A stretch of 64,000 nt of DNA from Candidatus Methylacidiphilum fumarolicum (GCF_949774925.1 NZ_OX458932.1:2232001-2296000), one strand, 5' to 3'. Positions 1 to 9,344 are shown, numbered from the stretch's first letter. Translations and numbers: made by a program. The notes: generated from the sequence alone by a model not told the origin.

Positions 1-97
1 CAAACCTTTTTTCTTTAAAAGAACCTATTACGAACAATGGTTTGAACCGCGAGACAGTTCCGCTGTCACTTTCTCTAGCGGATTCTTGACTTACTGA
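1..97 (+). CDS. C-terminal end of an unidentified protein (partial)
   Basis: One plus-strand frame is open from base 2 to a TGA at 95-97, giving about 31 residues that end in WFEPRDSSAVTFSSGFLTY. The window begins inside the gene, so neither domains nor start can be seen. The aromatic-rich tail with a C-terminal Tyr would fit several protein types, including an outer-membrane barrel, but I do not recognise the family. It reads toward gltX with about 120 AT-rich bases between them. It could also be a chance open stretch. Confidence 0.35.
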   Translation, partial: KPFFFKRTYYEQWFEPRDSSAVTFSSGFLTY

Positions 98-219
98 TTC
101 CCAAATAATACTCTCTTTAACTCTAAAAAGAAAACAGCTGAATATTTATTTTTAAAAAGAGCTTTCCTAGAATAATTTAGACTAGAGCCCGTATCATTTT
201 TTAACTTATCTTATCTGCC

Positions 220-1566
220 ATGACCTCAACCACTCCATCTCATCCACGCGTTCGATTCGCTCCGTCTCCTACCGGCTATCTTCATGTAGGGGGAGCCAGA
301 ACTGCTCTATTCAATTGGCTTTACGCCAGGCATACGAACGGAACTTTTATTTTGAGGATCGAAGATACCGATGCAAGCCGGAATACCCCTCAAGCACTAT
401 CGGTCATTTTTGAGAACCTCCGCTGGTTAGGTTTAGATTGGGACGAAGGTCCATTACCTGACGGCCGAACCATTGGACCATTTGGTCCTTATTTTCAAAG
501 CCAGAGAAACGATATTTACGAAGCATACTGTAAGAAGCTGATCGATAAAGACATGGCTTATATCAAAGAGGGAGCTGTGCTTTTCCGCATGCCTCGAAAG
601 CGAATTATTGTGCCAGATATTATCTGCGGCGATATCTATTTTGATTGTACCCTTGAAAAAGATTTTGTGATTCGTAGAAAAGACGGTTCTTTTGTTTTTC
701 ACCTCGTCAATGTTGTAGATGATTGTGAAATGAAGATAAGCCATGTGATACGAGGAGAAGATCATTTATCCAATACCCCTAAACATATTGCCATTTTTGA
801 ATCTTTGGGAATAAAACCACCTCTTTATGCTCATATTCCCCTTATCCTTAATCCGGAAGGCTCAAAAATGAGCAAAAGAGACAAAGGTTCTTCTGTCCAG
901 GAATACATTGATGAAGGTTATTTACCTAAGGCCTTCCGCAATTATTTGTGTTTGCTTGGTTGGTCTATCAAAGAAAACAGAGAGATATTTGACATTGAAG
1001 AGGCTATTGCAAAGTTCGATCTGACTCAGATTCATCGGAGCAACGCTCGCTTTAATCGTCAAAAGCTGCTATGGTTGAATGGAGAATACATGAGAACAAT
1101 GCCCTTAGATGAACTATTCCCTCACGCTTTATCCTGGCTTAAAAAGGCAGGTCTTATTGATGATCACTATGATAATATCCCCTTTTTGAAAGGGGCTGTG
1201 GCTATCGTAAGAGAAAAAGTAAAAACGGGCAAAGAACTCATTGATTGGATAAAACCCCTGCTCAGTAATCAAATCGAATACAATGATGCTGTGTTGCAAC
1301 AATATCTAGACAACGAGGGAAAGAATATCCTCAAAGAAGCCTTCCCATACCTTGAGAAGGTTTCTCCTTTTCACTCAAAGGAACTTGAAGAAACTATTAA
1401 GAGCCTAGCGATGAAACACGGAAGAAAGACTGCCGATTATATTCATAGACTTAGGGTAGCGCTTACAGGAAGAACAGTTGGTCCCAGTCTTTATCCAATG
1501 TTGGAAGTACTAGGAAAAGAGAAGGTTTTGAATAGATTACATAAAGTGCTATTTGAACATGAATGA
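220..1566 (+). CDS. gltX: Glutamyl-tRNA synthetase
   Basis: This is a class I aminoacyl-tRNA synthetase that charges tRNA-Glu with glutamate in the cytoplasm. The 448 residues are slightly shorter than the usual 460-490. The HIGH-type motif reads HVGG at residues 22-25, straight after the family-typical FAPSPTGYL. The KMSKR loop is intact at 216-220. IEDTD and RGEDH motifs lie between, and the C-terminal half is the helical anticodon-binding region. The ATG at 220 places FAPSPTG about 13 residues in, as usual. No clear Shine-Dalgarno precedes it. The gene leads a run with pgsA (6-nt gap) and der (2-nt gap), probably one transcript. In organisms without glutaminyl-tRNA synthetase, GltX is often non-discriminating and works with GatCAB; the sequence does not show which applies. 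Confidence 0.96.
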   Translation: MTSTTPSHPRVRFAPSPTGYLHVGGARTALFNWLYARHTNGTFILRIEDTDASRNTPQALSVIFENLRWLGLDWDEGPLPDGRTIGPFGPYFQSQRNDIYEAYCKKLIDKDMAYIKEGAVLFRMPRKRIIVPDIICGDIYFDCTLEKDFVIRRKDGSFVFHLVNVVDDCEMKISHVIRGEDHLSNTPKHIAIFESLGIKPPLYAHIPLILNPEGSKMSKRDKGSSVQEYIDEGYLPKAFRNYLCLLGWSIKENREIFDIEEAIAKFDLTQIHRSNARFNRQKLLWLNGEYMRTMPLDELFPHALSWLKKAGLIDDHYDNIPFLKGAVAIVREKVKTGKELIDWIKPLLSNQIEYNDAVLQQYLDNEGKNILKEAFPYLEKVSPFHSKELEETIKSLAMKHGRKTADYIHRLRVALTGRTVGPSLYPMLEVLGKEKVLNRLHKVLFEHE

Positions 1567-1572
1567 TGATAT

Positions 1573-2184
1573 ATGACACTGGCTTCATGGATAACCTTGT
1601 TTAGAATTGTATCCCTTCCTCTTATACTCTTTTTCCTTAAGCAATATGAAAAGAGTGATGAAATCAGCCAACCCGATGAAAAACTGCGTGCAGGTTCCTT
1701 GATTTTTTTTCTTGTTGCCGCCTTTTCTGATTGTATCGATGGGTATTTAGCCAGGAACTGTGGACAGAAAAGCAAGCTAGGAGCCATTCTGGATCCGATC
1801 GCTGATAAACTGCTTCTTTTTGTCATGCTGTTTTCCTTAGCAACCATCAATGCTTCAAAAATAGCTAAAATTCCTTTATGGTTGCCTCTTCTAATAGCTT
1901 CCAGAGATCTTTTCCTTCTTTTTGGTTTTCTTTTTTTAAAAGCCTTACACAAGGAAATGGAAGTTCAGCCGCATTGGACTGGCAAATTGGCTACATTCAT
2001 GAGTTTTAGTTTAGTGGGTTTTTCTCTGCTAGGAATTGCAAAACTAACCAATATTTCAGTCTATTTGTGTGCGCTTTTTCTTATGCTTTCTAGCATAGTA
2101 TATTCTATCAGAGCCATAAAAATTCTACTTTCTCAACATCATCATTCTGTTTCTCCAACTGCAAAAAAAGATAATCTTTTATAG
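1573..2184 (+). CDS. pgsA: CDP-diacylglycerol--glycerol-3-phosphate 3-phosphatidyltransferase
   Basis: This integral membrane enzyme makes phosphatidylglycerophosphate from CDP-diacylglycerol and glycerol-3-phosphate, the committed step to phosphatidylglycerol and cardiolipin. The full CDP-alcohol phosphotransferase signature is present: Asp53, Asp56, Gly57, Ala60, Arg61, Gly70, Asp74 and Asp78 with the family spacing. Several hydrophobic helices span the 203 residues, a normal length. The N-terminal ASWITLFRIV stretch resembles the usual LPNxLTLxRI start of PgsA. The ATG at 1573 follows the gltX stop by 6 nt, and the stop is 2 nt before der, so translation is probably coupled. Other CDP-alcohol transferases (phosphatidylserine synthase, PgsA2) share the motif; the N-terminus and length favour PgsA. 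Confidence 0.9.
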   Translation: MTLASWITLFRIVSLPLILFFLKQYEKSDEISQPDEKLRAGSLIFFLVAAFSDCIDGYLARNCGQKSKLGAILDPIADKLLLFVMLFSLATINASKIAKIPLWLPLLIASRDLFLLFGFLFLKALHKEMEVQPHWTGKLATFMSFSLVGFSLLGIAKLTNISVYLCALFLMLSSIVYSIRAIKILLSQHHHSVSPTAKKDNLL

Positions 2185-2186
2185 GG

Positions 2187-3563
2187 ATGAAAGTCGTAGC
2201 CATTATCGGAAGGCCGAACGTTGGAAAGTCTCTTTTGTTCAATAGGATCTGTTGCAAAGAACTATCACTGGTTCATGATATCCCAGGAGTCACAAGGGAT
2301 CGAATCATTTCTTTTATCCACAGGGATGGCCAAAAAGCAATGCTCATAGATACAGGAGGTTTGGACTTTAATTCAAAAACAAATTTAGAAAAGTCCCTTT
2401 TCGAGCAAATTGAGATTTCTTTAACAGAAGCTACCCATATCCTTTTTGTCGTCGACGGCAGAACTGGACTCACCCCTTTAGATCTAGAAATAGGAAAATT
2501 TTTAAAGAAAAGGCATAAGCCAGTCTTTGTTGTCGTCAATAAAATAGACGATCCTAAACTGGAAAATAATACTTTGGACTTTGTTGCGCTTGGATTCGAT
2601 ACCATTTTCCCAGTTTCAGCAGCACACAATAGAGGTATAGAAGAGCTTCTTCGTTCCATCTTTGTGAGCGACTCCATAGTGACTGAGCAAAAGGATTTAA
2701 AACTGCCCGCTGCTCCTCCTACTCGTATCGCCGTAATAGGACAACCCAACGCAGGAAAATCAACGTTGATAAACGGGCTTATTGGAGAAAAAAGGCTTGT
2801 GGTGGACGAACATCCGGGGACAACTCATGACGCTGTTGATGTTGATTTTAGTATTGCTGGTCTTCCTTTCACGCTGATTGATACGGCAGGGCTCAGAAAA
2901 AAAAACAAACTACAACCAGGCTTAGAAAGTAAAATAGCTGGTCGGACGGTACATGCTATAAACCGCTCACATATCGTTTTGTTTGTCATTGATGCTGAAA
3001 AAGGAATTAGCCTACAAGATAAAAAAATTGGCGGATTGATACAAAAAGCTTTTCGGCCCTGTATCATTGTCCTCAATAAAATTGATTTGTTAGAGAATTC
3101 CTTCGATCGGCGAAACTGGGGAAAAGAAAGTCGCCTACTCATACAAAGAGAGCTTCCATTTTTAAGTTATGCCCCTGTAGTGGCACTCAGCGCTGAAAAA
3201 AAATGGAATTATCAAAGCTTATTCACTGCAATTCTTCTAGTAGACCAGGAAAGAAAAAAATGCATTCCTACCCATGATGTCGCCGAATTTTTCCAAAGGA
3301 CCTTGCATCAATTCCCCCCACAGCCCATTCAAGGTAAAAGATTAAAAATTTACTACGCCACACAACTTAAGAATAAAGACAGTTCCAAAGGGCCTCCGTG
3401 TCCAACGTTTGTTCTTTTTGTCAATAATCTCAAATTACTCAAAGCTGCCTATAAAAAATTTCTTGAAGGAAAACTTCGCCAAACTTTTGCCTTTACCGGT
3501 TGTCCCATTTTGTGGAAATGGAAAAAGGCTCAAGGGAAAAAAACGCTTCTGATTCAAAAGTAG
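2187..3563 (+). CDS. der: GTPase Der (EngA), tandem G-domain ribosome assembly factor
   Basis: Der is an essential GTPase with two G domains that binds the 50S subunit during assembly. The 458 residues fit the family. G domain 1 has GRPNVGKS at 8-15, a DTGG switch II motif and NKID. G domain 2 begins with GQPNAGKS near residue 184 and has DTAG and a second NKID. The C-terminal ~110 residues are the KH-like domain. The start ATG lies 2 nt after the pgsA stop, and the run GGG just before it overlaps the pgsA end, so it is translationally coupled. No unusual substitution is visible in either P-loop. After the stop comes about 400 bases with no intact gene. Confidence 0.96.
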   Translation: MKVVAIIGRPNVGKSLLFNRICCKELSLVHDIPGVTRDRIISFIHRDGQKAMLIDTGGLDFNSKTNLEKSLFEQIEISLTEATHILFVVDGRTGLTPLDLEIGKFLKKRHKPVFVVVNKIDDPKLENNTLDFVALGFDTIFPVSAAHNRGIEELLRSIFVSDSIVTEQKDLKLPAAPPTRIAVIGQPNAGKSTLINGLIGEKRLVVDEHPGTTHDAVDVDFSIAGLPFTLIDTAGLRKKNKLQPGLESKIAGRTVHAINRSHIVLFVIDAEKGISLQDKKIGGLIQKAFRPCIIVLNKIDLLENSFDRRNWGKESRLLIQRELPFLSYAPVVALSAEKKWNYQSLFTAILLVDQERKKCIPTHDVAEFFQRTLHQFPPQPIQGKRLKIYYATQLKNKDSSKGPPCPTFVLFVNNLKLLKAAYKKFLEGKLRQTFAFTGCPILWKWKKAQGKKTLLIQK

Positions 3564-3966
3564 TTTTAGCTTATCCCTGGAACATGACCCTTGAAATCAT
3601 TTTTAGGAAAATGGCCCAGTTTTCCACTCATACCGCAAACATCCAGCGAACTACTTACTACTGGAGCAGCATGACCAGAACCGACTTTTAGTCAATTCAA
3701 GACCCAACTTCAATATCGCAGGCATTTTGAAAAATTTGGTCTAACCTTACACAACAACCCATTGATGGATGGAGACAAAGGATCCAGTCCATGCTATAAG
3801 ACACGTCGGAAACCAACTTCGCTAAAGTAGAAAATCAGATTCTCTCCTTTTTAGATAGGCTTAAAAGGGGACGGATTTCCCTAAAATCCCTTTGTAAAAC
3901 ATCTGACAGGTTGAGCCTCGAAGACTATATTTTGTCAGTTAGTCTATTTTATTTATTTTTTTAACA
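3564..3966 (+). pseudogene. Gene-free stretch, possibly a decayed coding sequence
   Basis: No intact gene is present between der and the GH3 gene. Two plus-strand stretches nevertheless have protein-like composition. One at 3619-3741 encodes a sequence with FHSYRKHPANYLLL. One in another frame at 3800-3964 encodes VENQILSFLDRLKRGRISL. They are broken by stops and frame changes, as expected for a pseudogene. The second faintly resembles the LxxLLxRLKRGxxSF pattern of ScpA-type proteins, but that is only an impression. The last 60 bases are AT-rich and may hold the promoter of the next gene. Confidence 0.25.
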
Positions 3967-6120
3967 ATGTCCCCATCCTCTTTAAAACCGATCGAACCAT
4001 CTGATGTCAGAGCTATTCTTTCCCAAATGAACCTAGAAGAAAAGATTGGACAGTTGGTCCTATTAAGTCCCAAGGATGGGATGCTATCTGAAGAGCTAAA
4101 AACTCTTATTCAAAAAGGAAAAGTAGGATCCTTTTTAAACCTAACAGACCCCTCTCAAATTGAAGCAGCTCAGCTGATTGCTTCGAACAGAGGCCGTTTA
4201 CAAATTCCTTTACTATTTGCATTCGATGTCCTGCATGGTTTCAAAACCATTTTTCCTATCCCGATCGCTTTGGCATCTAGTATGGATCCAGAACTTATTG
4301 AGCTGGTAGCTCATGCTGCCGCTAAAGAAGCAAGAGCTTTTGGAATCCATTTGACTTTTGCTCCCATGCTTGATGTTTGTCGAGATCCTAGGTGGGGAAG
4401 AGTAGCCGAAAGTCCAGGAGAAGACCCGTTTTTAGCCTCTCTCCTTTCTTCAGCATGGATCAAAGGGTTTCAAGGCAAGAACCTTTCTTCTTCTAGTCTC
4501 CTCGCTGCTTGTCCTAAGCATTTTGTCGGTTATGGAGCTGTCGAAGGTGGGAGAGATTATAATTCAGTAACTATTTCTCATAGGCTGCTTCAAGAAATCT
4601 ATCTTCCTCCATTTCTCCAAGCCTTTAAAGAAGGAGCGTTTGCAACGATGGCAGCCTTTGTAGCCATTAATGGCTTACCGCCAGCTGCCAATCCACAGTT
4701 GCTAAAAGGTTTACTAAGAAAGGACATTGGATGGGAAGGTCCAGTTATCAGCGATTGGAATGCCGTCAGAGAACTGGTTCAGCACGGGATCACTGAAAAT
4801 GAAAAGACGGCAGTGGCACTCGCCATAAATTCTGGCATTGACATCGATATGGTTAGTGGCCTTTATTCCCAATATTTAGAAGAACTCCTCAAAGAAGGAA
4901 AGGTCAAAGAAGAAACGATTGATGAGGCAGCCTTAAGGGTCCTAACCCTTAAAAAAAAGCTTGGACTCTTTACCCAAGAGCCACACCCTCTAAAGATAGA
5001 TCAAAACCAATGGCAGACCATTCTTAAAACCAACAAGCAAATAGCTTTGGAAGCAGCCAAAAAATCCGTGGTTTTATTAAAAAATGAAGATGGGCTGCTC
5101 CCCATTGCTCCTTCTATTCGCTCTATTGCTTTGATCGGTCCTTTCAGTGAAGAACGCAAAGAACATTTAGGCCCCTGGTCGGCTATTGGAGATTGCAATG
5201 ATGTAATAACTCTTGCTGAAGGCCTAAAAAGATATGCTCCTAGAGGAACAAAAATCCACGTGGTGGAAGGCTGCAATAAGTTTAGTCATGGCACGGTAGA
5301 TTATCAGCAAGCCCTCAAAATCGCTCAAAGTAGTCAACTGATCGTAGCAGCCGTGGGAGAAAAAGCAAATATGTCAGGAGAAGCCGCATCGAGAGCTTTT
5401 TTAGACTTGCCAACACAACAGCAGAAGCTTATTGAAGTCTTATTAGAAACCGGAGTCCCAGTTGTCCTCATAGTCTTTAGTGGCAGGCCGTTGGATCTCT
5501 CAAGAATCATTTCCAAAACTAAAGCTATCCTGCAAGCTTGGTTTTTAGGAACAGAGACCGGAGAAGCTTTAGGACAGATTCTTTTTGGGCTCTACAATCC
5601 TTCTGGAAAGTTGCCGATTACTTTCCCAAGATCCGTCGGGCAGATCCCAATTTATTATGCCCAACTTCCTACCGGTAGACCAGCCAATCGTTCCTTTCCC
5701 TCCTGCCGCTATATCGACCAAAGCAACACTCCCCTTTTCCCTTTTGGTTATGGATTAAGCTACACTACTTTCCATTACAGTTTCCCTACTCTCAATCGTT
5801 CCAGAATCAATTATCATGAAACATTAGAGATTCTGACGGAAATAGAAAATACAGGCACGGTTCCTGGAGAAGAAATCGTCCAGCTTTACATTCGTGATCC
5901 AGTAGCTTCCATTTCTAGACCTTTAAAAGAACTAAAAGGAATAAGAAGAGTCTTTCTTAAGCCTGGAGAAAGACAAAAAATTAAATTTTCTCTTTCCTCC
6001 GTAGATTTAGCTTTTATAGATTATGAAGGGAAAAGAAAGATTGAACCTGGCCGGTTTTTCCTCTGGGTTGGACCCAATTCAATGGAAGGCAAAAGAGCAG
6101 AGTTTGATCTTGTTCCATAA
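3967..6120 (+). CDS. bglX: Glycoside hydrolase family 3 beta-glucosidase (BglX-like)
   Basis: GH3 enzymes release beta-linked glucose from oligosaccharide ends by a retaining mechanism. The 717 residues show the complete BglX layout: an N-terminal TIM barrel (about 1-340) with MNLEEKIGQL, FAFDVLHG, APMLDVCRDPRWGR and KHFVGYGAVEGG; an alpha/beta sandwich (about 370-560); and a fibronectin-III-like C-terminal domain from about 610. The catalytic nucleophile is Asp263 in the ISDW motif. The general acid/base is less conserved and I cannot assign it. No signal peptide or lipobox is visible, whereas many BglX proteins are periplasmic, so this copy probably acts in the cytoplasm. It is monocistronic, and no sugar transporter or other glycosidase lies nearby. 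Confidence 0.9.
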   Translation: MSPSSLKPIEPSDVRAILSQMNLEEKIGQLVLLSPKDGMLSEELKTLIQKGKVGSFLNLTDPSQIEAAQLIASNRGRLQIPLLFAFDVLHGFKTIFPIPIALASSMDPELIELVAHAAAKEARAFGIHLTFAPMLDVCRDPRWGRVAESPGEDPFLASLLSSAWIKGFQGKNLSSSSLLAACPKHFVGYGAVEGGRDYNSVTISHRLLQEIYLPPFLQAFKEGAFATMAAFVAINGLPPAANPQLLKGLLRKDIGWEGPVISDWNAVRELVQHGITENEKTAVALAINSGIDIDMVSGLYSQYLEELLKEGKVKEETIDEAALRVLTLKKKLGLFTQEPHPLKIDQNQWQTILKTNKQIALEAAKKSVVLLKNEDGLLPIAPSIRSIALIGPFSEERKEHLGPWSAIGDCNDVITLAEGLKRYAPRGTKIHVVEGCNKFSHGTVDYQQALKIAQSSQLIVAAVGEKANMSGEAASRAFLDLPTQQQKLIEVLLETGVPVVLIVFSGRPLDLSRIISKTKAILQAWFLGTETGEALGQILFGLYNPSGKLPITFPRSVGQIPIYYAQLPTGRPANRSFPSCRYIDQSNTPLFPFGYGLSYTTFHYSFPTLNRSRINYHETLEILTEIENTGTVPGEEIVQLYIRDPVASISRPLKELKGIRRVFLKPGERQKIKFSLSSVDLAFIDYEGKRKIEPGRFFLWVGPNSMEGKRAEFDLVP

Positions 6121-6362
6121 TATTAAGCCTTCCGCAAAAAAAAATATTTACGAATAAACCAAAAGAAACTTTTGACTCGTATTGCTTTTTCTTTTTAAGG
6201 GAAAGAAAGTCAAAAAGCTGTGACTATCACCAAAATAACAAAGATCTCAATGCTCTTTCTGGATTATAATTTAATAATTTGCATGCTGCTGTCTCCAACA
6301 AAATATTTTTATATACAACCAAATAGCACTTATCCAATGTCTTTTTCAAACGCTTTGCTGCA

Positions 6363-7304
6363 ATGAGACGTTCTGCTTCCTTAGATACCCCATATGCAAT
6401 CATCGGCAAAAGCCGTTTGGCAGAGGAACTCCGAAGAATGGTAGCAATCGCCGCTATGACTGATCAACCAGTATTGATTTCTGGAGAAACAGGCAGCGGC
6501 AAAGAAATCGTTGCAAAAGCCATTCACTTTAGCAGTTCAAGAGCAATGCATCCTTTCGTTTCCATCCACTGTGCCTCCCTTCCCAAAGAATTAGCTGAGA
6601 ATGAAATCTTCGGAGGACATTTTGCTGGTGTGGAATCCCAGAGAGCGGTTATGGGACATAAGGGCAAAAAAATAGAGGCCATTGGAGGCACCCTTTTTCT
6701 TGATGGAGTAGAAGAACTGGATCCTTCCCTCCAATCAAAACTTCTTCGCCTTTTTGAAGAAGAGAAAATCACCAAAGCTAGATCTATTCGGATAATAGCT
6801 TCTAGCAAAGAGACGATTGAAAAAAATATTCAAAGTGGACAATTTCGTAAGGATCTTTTCTACCGGTTAAATGTTATTCGCATTCATACGCCTCCCCTTA
6901 GAGAAAGAAAAGAAGATATTCCTGATTTAGTCCAATTTTTTATCGCTAAATATGCAAAGGAAAATCCCAAACGAATATCAAAAAAAGCGCTTTCTTTACT
7001 CTATAGATATCATTGGCCAGGGAATGTAAGGGAATTAGAGAATATGATTATACGACTTTGTCTAACTCAACCAAAAAAGACAATAGAGCCTATGGATATC
7101 GATCTGCCCCTTAATAATCCACTGGAAATAAAAGAAATCCAAAATCTTTTCAACTTACCTCTCCCGAAAGCCCTAGAAGAACTTGAACAAATGTTCATAC
7201 ATAAAGCTCTTGCCGAATGTCCCACTCGCTCAGCTGCCGCTAAAAAACTTGGAATCGTTAGGCCCCTCCTTTACGCTAAGTTACGTAAGTACGATATCCA
7301 TTAA
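6363..7304 (+). CDS. NtrC-family AAA+ regulator with degenerate sigma-54 contact motif
   Basis: The 313 residues comprise an AAA+ domain (about 12-235) and a C-terminal Fis-type helix-turn-helix (about 287-311). There is no receiver or other sensory domain. Walker A is GETGSGKE at 41-48, and the arginine-finger region FRKDLFYRL is at 161-169. Two hallmarks are altered. The loop that normally carries GAFTGA reads GGHFAGVE around 84-91, and the Walker B segment reads GGTLFLDG at 108-115, with Gly instead of the catalytic Glu after Asp114. The sensor I ATN is ASS. NtrC proteins without GAFTGA, such as TyrR, do not activate sigma-54 polymerase, so this may be a DNA-binding regulator of another kind or a weak ATPase. 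The ATG at 6363 is the only start in the open frame and has no clear ribosome-binding site. It precedes acs, which is a possible target. Confidence 0.85.
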   Translation: MRRSASLDTPYAIIGKSRLAEELRRMVAIAAMTDQPVLISGETGSGKEIVAKAIHFSSSRAMHPFVSIHCASLPKELAENEIFGGHFAGVESQRAVMGHKGKKIEAIGGTLFLDGVEELDPSLQSKLLRLFEEEKITKARSIRIIASSKETIEKNIQSGQFRKDLFYRLNVIRIHTPPLRERKEDIPDLVQFFIAKYAKENPKRISKKALSLLYRYHWPGNVRELENMIIRLCLTQPKKTIEPMDIDLPLNNPLEIKEIQNLFNLPLPKALEELEQMFIHKALAECPTRSAAAKKLGIVRPLLYAKLRKYDIH

Positions 7305-7397
7305 TATTTCTTTTTCTTTTCTTGCTTTACAAGGGTAGTAAATTTTCTTTCAAGAAAAAGAATATCTGTTTAATTATGAGAAGAGAAGGACATTTCC

Positions 7398-9344
7398 ATG
7401 GACTCCATAAAAGAAGACAACTCTTATTCTTACTCTATTAAAAAAATCTATTCTCCACTCCCATGCTCGCAGAACGATTTAGTCGATTCCATGCAAACGT
7501 ATTTTACCCTCTACAAAGAATCTATTGCTCATCCTGAACTTTTCTGGGGAAATATAGCCAAAGAAATCGACTGGTTCGAACCATGGACTAAAGTTTCCGA
7601 TGGCCAATTCCCTCATTGTCAGTGGTTTTGTGGAGGCAAACTTAACGCAGCCTATAATTGCTTGGATAGGCACTTAAGCGGAAATAGAAAAAATAAGACA
7701 GCCCTACTCTGGGAAGGAGAATTTGGTGAAAGGCTTTCTTACACTTATCAAGAGTTAAGTCAAGAAGTGGCTAGATATGCCAATGTCCTAAGGAGGCATG
7801 GAGTCAATTTCTCAGATACGGTGATCATTTTCATGCCTCTAATTCCCCAAGCAATCATCACCATGCTTGCTTGTGCTCGTATTGGAGCTATTCATAGCGT
7901 CGTCTTTGCTGGATTCAGTGCAAAGTCCCTCCTTGAACGAATAGTTGATAGTGGAGCCAAGGTCATTGTTAGCGCTGATGGCGGCTTTCGAAGAGGCAAA
8001 ATCATTCCTTTAAAAGAGCGTGTGGACGAAGCACTTAAACACACCACACAAATTCAAAAAGTCCTTCTTTTTAAAAGGACAGGGGCCCCCACTGGATGGT
8101 GCCATGGAAGAGACTATTGGATGGAAGAAGAAGCCAGCTTAGTTGAAAATACTTGCGAGCCGGTTTCCTTAGACAGTGAGCACCCCCTTTTCATTCTTTA
8201 TACAAGTGGCACGACCGGAAAACCAAAAGGGGTTGTCCATTCCACTGGAGGCTATTTGGTTCAAACGGCTTTCAGTTCGAAGATTGTATTTGACCTACAA
8301 GAAGATGATTTATACTGGTGCACGGCCGATATTGGATGGATTACTGGCCACAGCTACGTAGTCTATGGTCTGCTAGCTAACGGAGCATCCGTTTTCATTT
8401 ATGAAGGAGCTCCCGATTTTCCTTCTTATGATCGATTTTGGCAGCTTATCGAAAAATACAAGATCACTATATTCTACACTTCTCCTACTGCGATCCGATC
8501 CTTTATCAAGTGGGGGCCTCAATGGATAGAAAAACATGATCTTTCTTCCTTGAGATTATTGGGCAGTGTTGGAGAACCAATCAATCCCGATGTATTTTTA
8601 TGGTTCTACAAAAATATTGGCAAAGAAAAATGTCCCATCGTAGACACATGGTGGCAAACGGAAACGGGGTCTATTTTAATATCCCCTCTACCCAAAGTTA
8701 CTCCAATGAAACCTGGTTCAGCCACTTTTCCACTTTTTGGAATAGAACCAGAGGTCGTTGATGAAAAAGGTGAGCCCATGCCTGCTGGCAAAAATGGGCT
8801 GTTGGTCATTAAAAAACCATGGCCTTCGATGCTAAGAGGCATCTATCGTGATGAGGAGAGTTTCAAAAAAATTTACTTTAGTAGAATCCCAGGAGTATAC
8901 TTTACAGGAGATGGAGCGTATAAAGATGAAGAAGGGTACTTCTGGATTATAGGCAGAATCGATGATGTGATCAATGTCTCGGGACATCGCATTGGATCTG
9001 CTGAATTAGAAAGCGCACTCATTAGTCATCCGGCAGTTGCTGAAGCTGCAGTCATTGGAGTCCCTGATTCAGAAAAAGGAGAGGCTCTTATAGCCTTCGT
9101 AACACTAAAAGAAGGATGGACTTCATCATTGGACTTAGAGAATGCTTTAAAGGAACATGTTGTAAAAGAGATAGGCTCTATAGCAAGACCAAAGGAAATT
9201 CGATTCATTGATGCATTGCCTAAGACCCGAAGTGGCAAGATTGTTCGAAGACTTCTTAAAGAAATCAGTCGTGAGGGGCACATTTCAGGGGATGTAACCA
9301 CCCTAGAAGATAGCCAGTGTTTAGATAAGCTAATAAAAGGCTAA
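7398..9344 (+). CDS. acs: Acetyl-CoA synthetase (AMP-forming)
   Basis: Acs activates acetate to acetyl-CoA through an acetyl-AMP intermediate, using ATP. The 648 residues match the usual ~650. The N-terminal ACAS region begins by residue 35. The P-loop-like YTSGTTGKPKG motif, the WWQTETGS motif and the C-terminal PKTRSGK motif are all intact. Lys614 in the last motif is the residue that is reversibly acetylated in other Acs proteins. The start ATG at 7398 is preceded by AGAAGGA about 11 nt upstream, a good ribosome-binding site. It follows the NtrC-like regulator by 93 nt on the same strand. In a C1-using organism it would salvage acetate, and possibly acetate made from acetaldehyde by the 2-oxo-acid decarboxylase at 53.2 kb; that link is inference. 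Confidence 0.96.
   Translation: MDSIKEDNSYSYSIKKIYSPLPCSQNDLVDSMQTYFTLYKESIAHPELFWGNIAKEIDWFEPWTKVSDGQFPHCQWFCGGKLNAAYNCLDRHLSGNRKNKTALLWEGEFGERLSYTYQELSQEVARYANVLRRHGVNFSDTVIIFMPLIPQAIITMLACARIGAIHSVVFAGFSAKSLLERIVDSGAKVIVSADGGFRRGKIIPLKERVDEALKHTTQIQKVLLFKRTGAPTGWCHGRDYWMEEEASLVENTCEPVSLDSEHPLFILYTSGTTGKPKGVVHSTGGYLVQTAFSSKIVFDLQEDDLYWCTADIGWITGHSYVVYGLLANGASVFIYEGAPDFPSYDRFWQLIEKYKITIFYTSPTAIRSFIKWGPQWIEKHDLSSLRLLGSVGEPINPDVFLWFYKNIGKEKCPIVDTWWQTETGSILISPLPKVTPMKPGSATFPLFGIEPEVVDEKGEPMPAGKNGLLVIKKPWPSMLRGIYRDEESFKKIYFSRIPGVYFTGDGAYKDEEGYFWIIGRIDDVINVSGHRIGSAELESALISHPAVAEAAVIGVPDSEKGEALIAFVTLKEGWTSSLDLENALKEHVVKEIGSIARPKEIRFIDALPKTRSGKIVRRLLKEISREGHISGDVTTLEDSQCLDKLIKG

Noticed and set aside
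3500-3691. 63-codon plus-strand frame overlapping the der end
   Set aside because: It overlaps the conserved C-terminal domain of Der in another frame and has no ribosome-binding site or family match.
6227-6409. 60-codon minus-strand frame over the start of the NtrC-like gene
   Set aside because: It begins with TTG, overlaps a real gene antisense and has no recognisable motif.
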